The notes beneath the pieces are model-generated. The model had not been told where the DNA came from, searched no databases, and was given only the letters and a program-made list of their open reading frames with translations. 64,000 nt of DNA from Lachnospiraceae bacterium A4 (GTDB taxonomy: Bacteria > Bacillota > Clostridia > Lachnospirales > Lachnospiraceae), in contig KE159549.1 in the NCBI GenBank assembly GCA_000403215.2, forward strand, positions 256,930 through 320,929, read 5' to 3'. Made by a program: the position numbers and the translations under genes. Below are positions 61,136 through 64,000 of the stretch, piece by piece. How positions within the stretch are numbered: position 1 is the stretch's first letter; each line of letters begins with the position of its first letter.

Positions 61136-62450
61136 GAAGGAAGCAGCCATCAGGGAATTGGCGCCTAAGATCTGGAAGCTGTCCAGAGACAGGCTTCTTG
61201 TAAATCTGCGCTTTCTGGATGCGGCGCTTTCGGGGCTGGCATTCCAGCTGCAGGCACAGAGCGGTCAAGTCTGCTGTGATCTCAGTGCGCCCCAGCGCGC
61301 AGTTGTTTACTATGACCCGGCAGTGGTGGTGCAGTTGTACAAGAAAAATCCTGCCAATGTCACGAGGCTGTATTTGCATATTTTACTGCATTGTATTTTC
61401 AGCCATGCTTATAAATATGACAAGGTTGAGCAGGAGTTGTGGAATGTGGCGGCAGATATGGCGGTGGAGAACGCAGCACTCAGCCTGAATCTGTCTGGCT
61501 TGGAGACTGCTGGCGATGCACAGCGCAGGGAAATACTAGAACAGTGGAAGGCGCGCGTGGGAACACTGACAGCGGAGAGAATCTACAGAAACCTAAAGTC
61601 TGACAGGCTGGGCGTGAGCGAGCTTTTCGAGCTTGGCAGCCTGTTTTGCCGCGACGGGCATGATCGCTGGGGGGCAGCCGCGACGCTGGAGGTTACAGCG
61701 GCGCAGTGGAAGAAGCTCAGCGAGCGCATCAAGGCGGAATTAAAGTCTTTCTCTGAGGACAAGTCCGACGACAAGAGTATTTTGCAGAATCTTGAGGAGG
61801 CGACGCAGGAGCATTATGACTATGGGAGTTTTCTGCGCAAATTCTGCGTGTCTGGCGAGGATCTACAGGTCAATGATGACGAGTTTGACTATGTGTATTA
61901 TACGTATGGGCTGTCGCTGTACGGGAATCTTCCGCTGGTAGAGCCGCTTGAGTACAAAGATGTCAACAAAATCAAAGAGTTTGTGGTTGCTGTCGATACC
62001 TCGGGCTCCTGCCGCGGCGCGGTGGTGCAGGCATTTTTGAATAAGACATACAGCATCTTAAAAAGCAGTGAAAATTTTTTCCGCAAGGTGAACATTCATA
62101 TCATACAGTGTGACTCGCAGGTGCGTCGCGACACGAAGATTACCAATGATGACGAGTTTGAGGCATTTATGCGGGACGGACAGCTCGAAGGATTTGGCGC
62201 TACGGATTTCAGGCCAGTGTTCTCGTATGTGGACAAGGCGATTGAGAGCGGGGAGTTTGAGAATCTAAAAGGGCTGATTTACTTTACGGACGGTTACGGC
62301 GTTTTTCCAGAGCACAAGCCGCCGCACAGCTATGATACTGCGTTTGTGTTTCTTGAGGATCACTATGAGCAGCCGCCCATTCCGCCGTGGGCGATCAAGC
62401 TGGTGCTTCCGGTTGAGGATTTAGAGGAGAATGGGGGAGAGAACAAGTGA
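61125..62450 (+). CDS. VWA-domain protein with N-terminal metallopeptidase-like region (DUF2201-type)
   Basis: The 441-aa protein has a DUF2201-like N-terminus with LYLHILLHCIFSHAYKY, a histidine-rich helix that may bind metal, then a C-terminal VWA-type domain with a MIDAS motif in VAVDTSGSCRG and later FGATDFRPVF and YFTDGYG. It is commonly encoded next to a MoxR-type AAA ATPase; the pair is thought to act as a chaperone or metal-insertion system. ATG 61125 follows GGGGAG and overlaps the previous gene; the longer frame from 60861 is an overlap with that gene and is rejected. Confidence 0.88.
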   Translation: MLDKKEAAIRELAPKIWKLSRDRLLVNLRFLDAALSGLAFQLQAQSGQVCCDLSAPQRAVVYYDPAVVVQLYKKNPANVTRLYLHILLHCIFSHAYKYDKVEQELWNVAADMAVENAALSLNLSGLETAGDAQRREILEQWKARVGTLTAERIYRNLKSDRLGVSELFELGSLFCRDGHDRWGAAATLEVTAAQWKKLSERIKAELKSFSEDKSDDKSILQNLEEATQEHYDYGSFLRKFCVSGEDLQVNDDEFDYVYYTYGLSLYGNLPLVEPLEYKDVNKIKEFVVAVDTSGSCRGAVVQAFLNKTYSILKSSENFFRKVNIHIIQCDSQVRRDTKITNDDEFEAFMRDGQLEGFGATDFRPVFSYVDKAIESGEFENLKGLIYFTDGYGVFPEHKPPHSYDTAFVFLEDHYEQPPIPPWAIKLVLPVEDLEENGGENK

Positions 62451-63952
62451 ATATCAAGCAGGCGAAGGATCATATCAAAAATTCTGTACAATTGTATCTC
62501 AAAAAGGACGAGTATGGGGAGTACCGCATTCCAGTAGTGCGCCAGCGGCCCATTTTTCTGCTCGGCTCTCCGGGCATTGGCAAGACGGCAATTATGGAGC
62601 AGATTGCGCAGGAGCTCGGCATCGCGCTGGTGAGCTACTCCATGACGCACCACACAAGGCAGTCCGCGCTGGGGCTGCCCTTTATCACGCACAAAAACTT
62701 CAAGGGGCTTGAATTTGACATTTCAGAATATACGATGAGTGAGATTATCGCTTCTGTTTATGAGGTGATGGAGAAGTCCGGGCTTGAGGAGGGCATCTTG
62801 TTTCTCGACGAGATTAACTGTGTGTCTGAGACGCTGGCGCCGTCGATGCTGCAATTTTTGCAGTACAAGGTCTTTGGGCGGCACAGCGTTCCAGACGGCT
62901 GGGTGATTGTCACTGCCGGAAACCCGCCGGAGTACAATAAGTCTGTGCGGGAGTTTGATGTGGTGACGATGGACAGAATGAAGCTGGTGGAGGTGGAGGC
63001 TGACTATGCGACGTGGAAGGAGTACGCGCTCAGGCAGGGGATTCACAGCGCTGTCACCACCTATCTGGATATGAAGAAAAATGACTTTTACCGCGTGGAG
63101 ACCACCGTCGGCGGCAAATCCTACGTGACGGCGAGAGGGTGGGAGGATTTGTCTGCCATGATGCTTCTGTGTGAGGAGGAGAAGCTCACTGTAGATGAGA
63201 CGCTTGTCGCACAGTATCTTCACAACGAAAAGATTGTCAAGGAATTTACCGCGTACTATGAGCTTTATAATAAATATAAGAGAGAGTACAAAGTCGAGGA
63301 GATTCTTGCGGGGACAAACTCCGCGCAGGTCGTGGAGCGGGCGAGGATTGCCAAGTTTGATGAGCGGCTTTCTCTGCTTGGCATGCTGCTGGACAAGCTT
63401 GAGAGTGAGATGAAGGAAAACCTTGAGAAATCGGATTATCTGGCAGATTTGATGAAGGTGCTCAAAGCGGTCAGGACGCTGCATGAGAAAAACGGCACGG
63501 TGCAGGAGCTGCTTGAGCGGCAGATTGCCAACCGCGCGAAGCTCATCGCGTCTATGACCAATGCCGGGACGCTTGCAGGCGAGGATAAGCGGCGGCACAG
63601 GGCAGTGATTCATTTCCTTGAGTCAGCGGGAAAAAAGCTCCGGCTGGAGGGCGCGGAGGATCATGCCGCATTTGCGATATTAAAGTCGGAATTTGATGCG
63701 CAGGTGACAGCGATGAAGCGTGAGAACAGCAGGATACAGGCGCGGCTTCATCATCTGTTTGCCTTCAGCGAAAAGGCGTTTATGGATGGCAATGAGGTGC
63801 TGGTGCTGGTGACAGAACTCACGGTAAATGTCTACAGCGCGCGTTTTATCGGGCAGTATGGAAGTGAGGATTACTACAGGCACAATGAGGATCTGATGCT
63901 GCATGAGCGGCAGGACGACATTATGAAGGTGATTGAGGAGTTAGAGCTGTAG
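62447..63952 (+). CDS. MoxR-type AAA+ ATPase
   Basis: The 501-aa ATPase has Walker A FLLGSPGIGKTA, Walker B GILFLDEINCVSE and sensor 1 GWVIVTAGNPPEYNK, with the MoxR-type insertions. The C-terminal 200 residues are helical. It starts at GTG 62447, overlapping the VWA gene stop by 4 bp, after GGGGGAGAACAA, so both are translationally coupled. MoxR-VWA pairs act as chaperones for assembly of protein complexes; the target here is not evident. Confidence 0.92.
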   Translation: MNIKQAKDHIKNSVQLYLKKDEYGEYRIPVVRQRPIFLLGSPGIGKTAIMEQIAQELGIALVSYSMTHHTRQSALGLPFITHKNFKGLEFDISEYTMSEIIASVYEVMEKSGLEEGILFLDEINCVSETLAPSMLQFLQYKVFGRHSVPDGWVIVTAGNPPEYNKSVREFDVVTMDRMKLVEVEADYATWKEYALRQGIHSAVTTYLDMKKNDFYRVETTVGGKSYVTARGWEDLSAMMLLCEEEKLTVDETLVAQYLHNEKIVKEFTAYYELYNKYKREYKVEEILAGTNSAQVVERARIAKFDERLSLLGMLLDKLESEMKENLEKSDYLADLMKVLKAVRTLHEKNGTVQELLERQIANRAKLIASMTNAGTLAGEDKRRHRAVIHFLESAGKKLRLEGAEDHAAFAILKSEFDAQVTAMKRENSRIQARLHHLFAFSEKAFMDGNEVLVLVTELTVNVYSARFIGQYGSEDYYRHNEDLMLHERQDDIMKVIEELEL

Positions 63953-63965
63953 TGAGGAATATGTT

Positions 63966-64000
63966 ATGGAACAGGAGATTTTACAAGAAATTGTAATAGA
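63966..64000 (+). CDS. Start of the next gene in the operon (3' end outside window)
   Basis: ATG 63966 follows GAGGAATATGTT and reads MEQEILQEIVI to the window edge. Too short for any assignment; close spacing places it in the same operon as the MoxR-type gene. Confidence 0.6.
   Translation, partial: MEQEILQEIVI

Overview
The window reads as a chromosomal segment of an anaerobic gut Firmicute, most likely family Lachnospiraceae (Clostridia). The grounds are moderate-to-low GC, strong GGAGG ribosome binding sites with occasional TTG/GTG starts, BceAB-type ABC genes beside a LytTR/GHKL two-component pair, a rubredoxin-first rubrerythrin with a PerR-like regulator, the short (480 aa) ProS, acetate kinase, and long Ig-like surface proteins ending in a single membrane anchor. 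This assignment is inference from gene content; no species is claimed.

Layout. 1-7.7 kb: end of a surface Ig-like protein, small hypothetical genes, a BceAB-like ABC transporter facing a LytTR regulator, and a GHKL kinase separated from that regulator by a MITE-like element plus a Uma2 nuclease-like gene. 7.7-13.2 kb: an accessory stretch of unrelated small genes (kinase, hydrolase, isochorismatase-like, PD-(D/E)XK) in which several genes share a 28-bp 3' tail motif and two share a near-identical promoter. 13.2-25.5 kb: tRNA-Pro, a hybrid sensor kinase, a MocR regulator, a frameshifted gene, a heterodimeric ABC exporter, a MraY-like transferase, an acetyltransferase and a secreted transglutaminase-like protein.

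25.5-41.7 kb: a MYG1-like gene, then a type III CRISPR-Cas island. Cas6 stands alone. A HicA toxin gene lies on the minus strand, and its presumptive HicB-type partner is the first gene of the plus-strand effector operon. That operon runs HicB, CARF-HEPN, CARF-HEPN, an HD-less Cas10 with AGDD, a small RAMP, a Csx10-like RAMP, a Cas7-like double RAMP, Csx19-like, and a large TIGR03986-like RAMP. A 94-aa Ala/Gly/Thr-rich protein, the leader, an array of 17 repeats with 16 spacers, and a CARF-only protein follow. No cas1, cas2 or reverse transcriptase is present. The gene set looks closest to subtype III-D.

The most interesting signal is that the effector operon promoter and the promoter of the 94-aa gene (and perhaps the array) are near copies: TTGACA, a 17-bp spacer, TATGRT, with the inverted repeat ACACGTAT-N4-ATACGTGT filling the spacer. 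A ribbon-helix-helix HicB protein at the head of the operon is the obvious candidate repressor. If so, a toxin-antitoxin module both regulates and addicts the cell to a type III CRISPR system.

41.7-64 kb: an LRR protein with duplicated flanking domains, a chemotaxis receptor, a BrnT-type toxin with a small antitoxin, rubrerythrin with PerR-like regulator and a candidate Per box, an OmpR-type two-component system, a pseudouridine synthase, a MecA-like protein, proS, ackA, a 1602-aa surface protein, an SGNH hydrolase, a flavodoxin-fold oxidoreductase, a VWA/metallopeptidase-like protein and its MoxR-type AAA partner.
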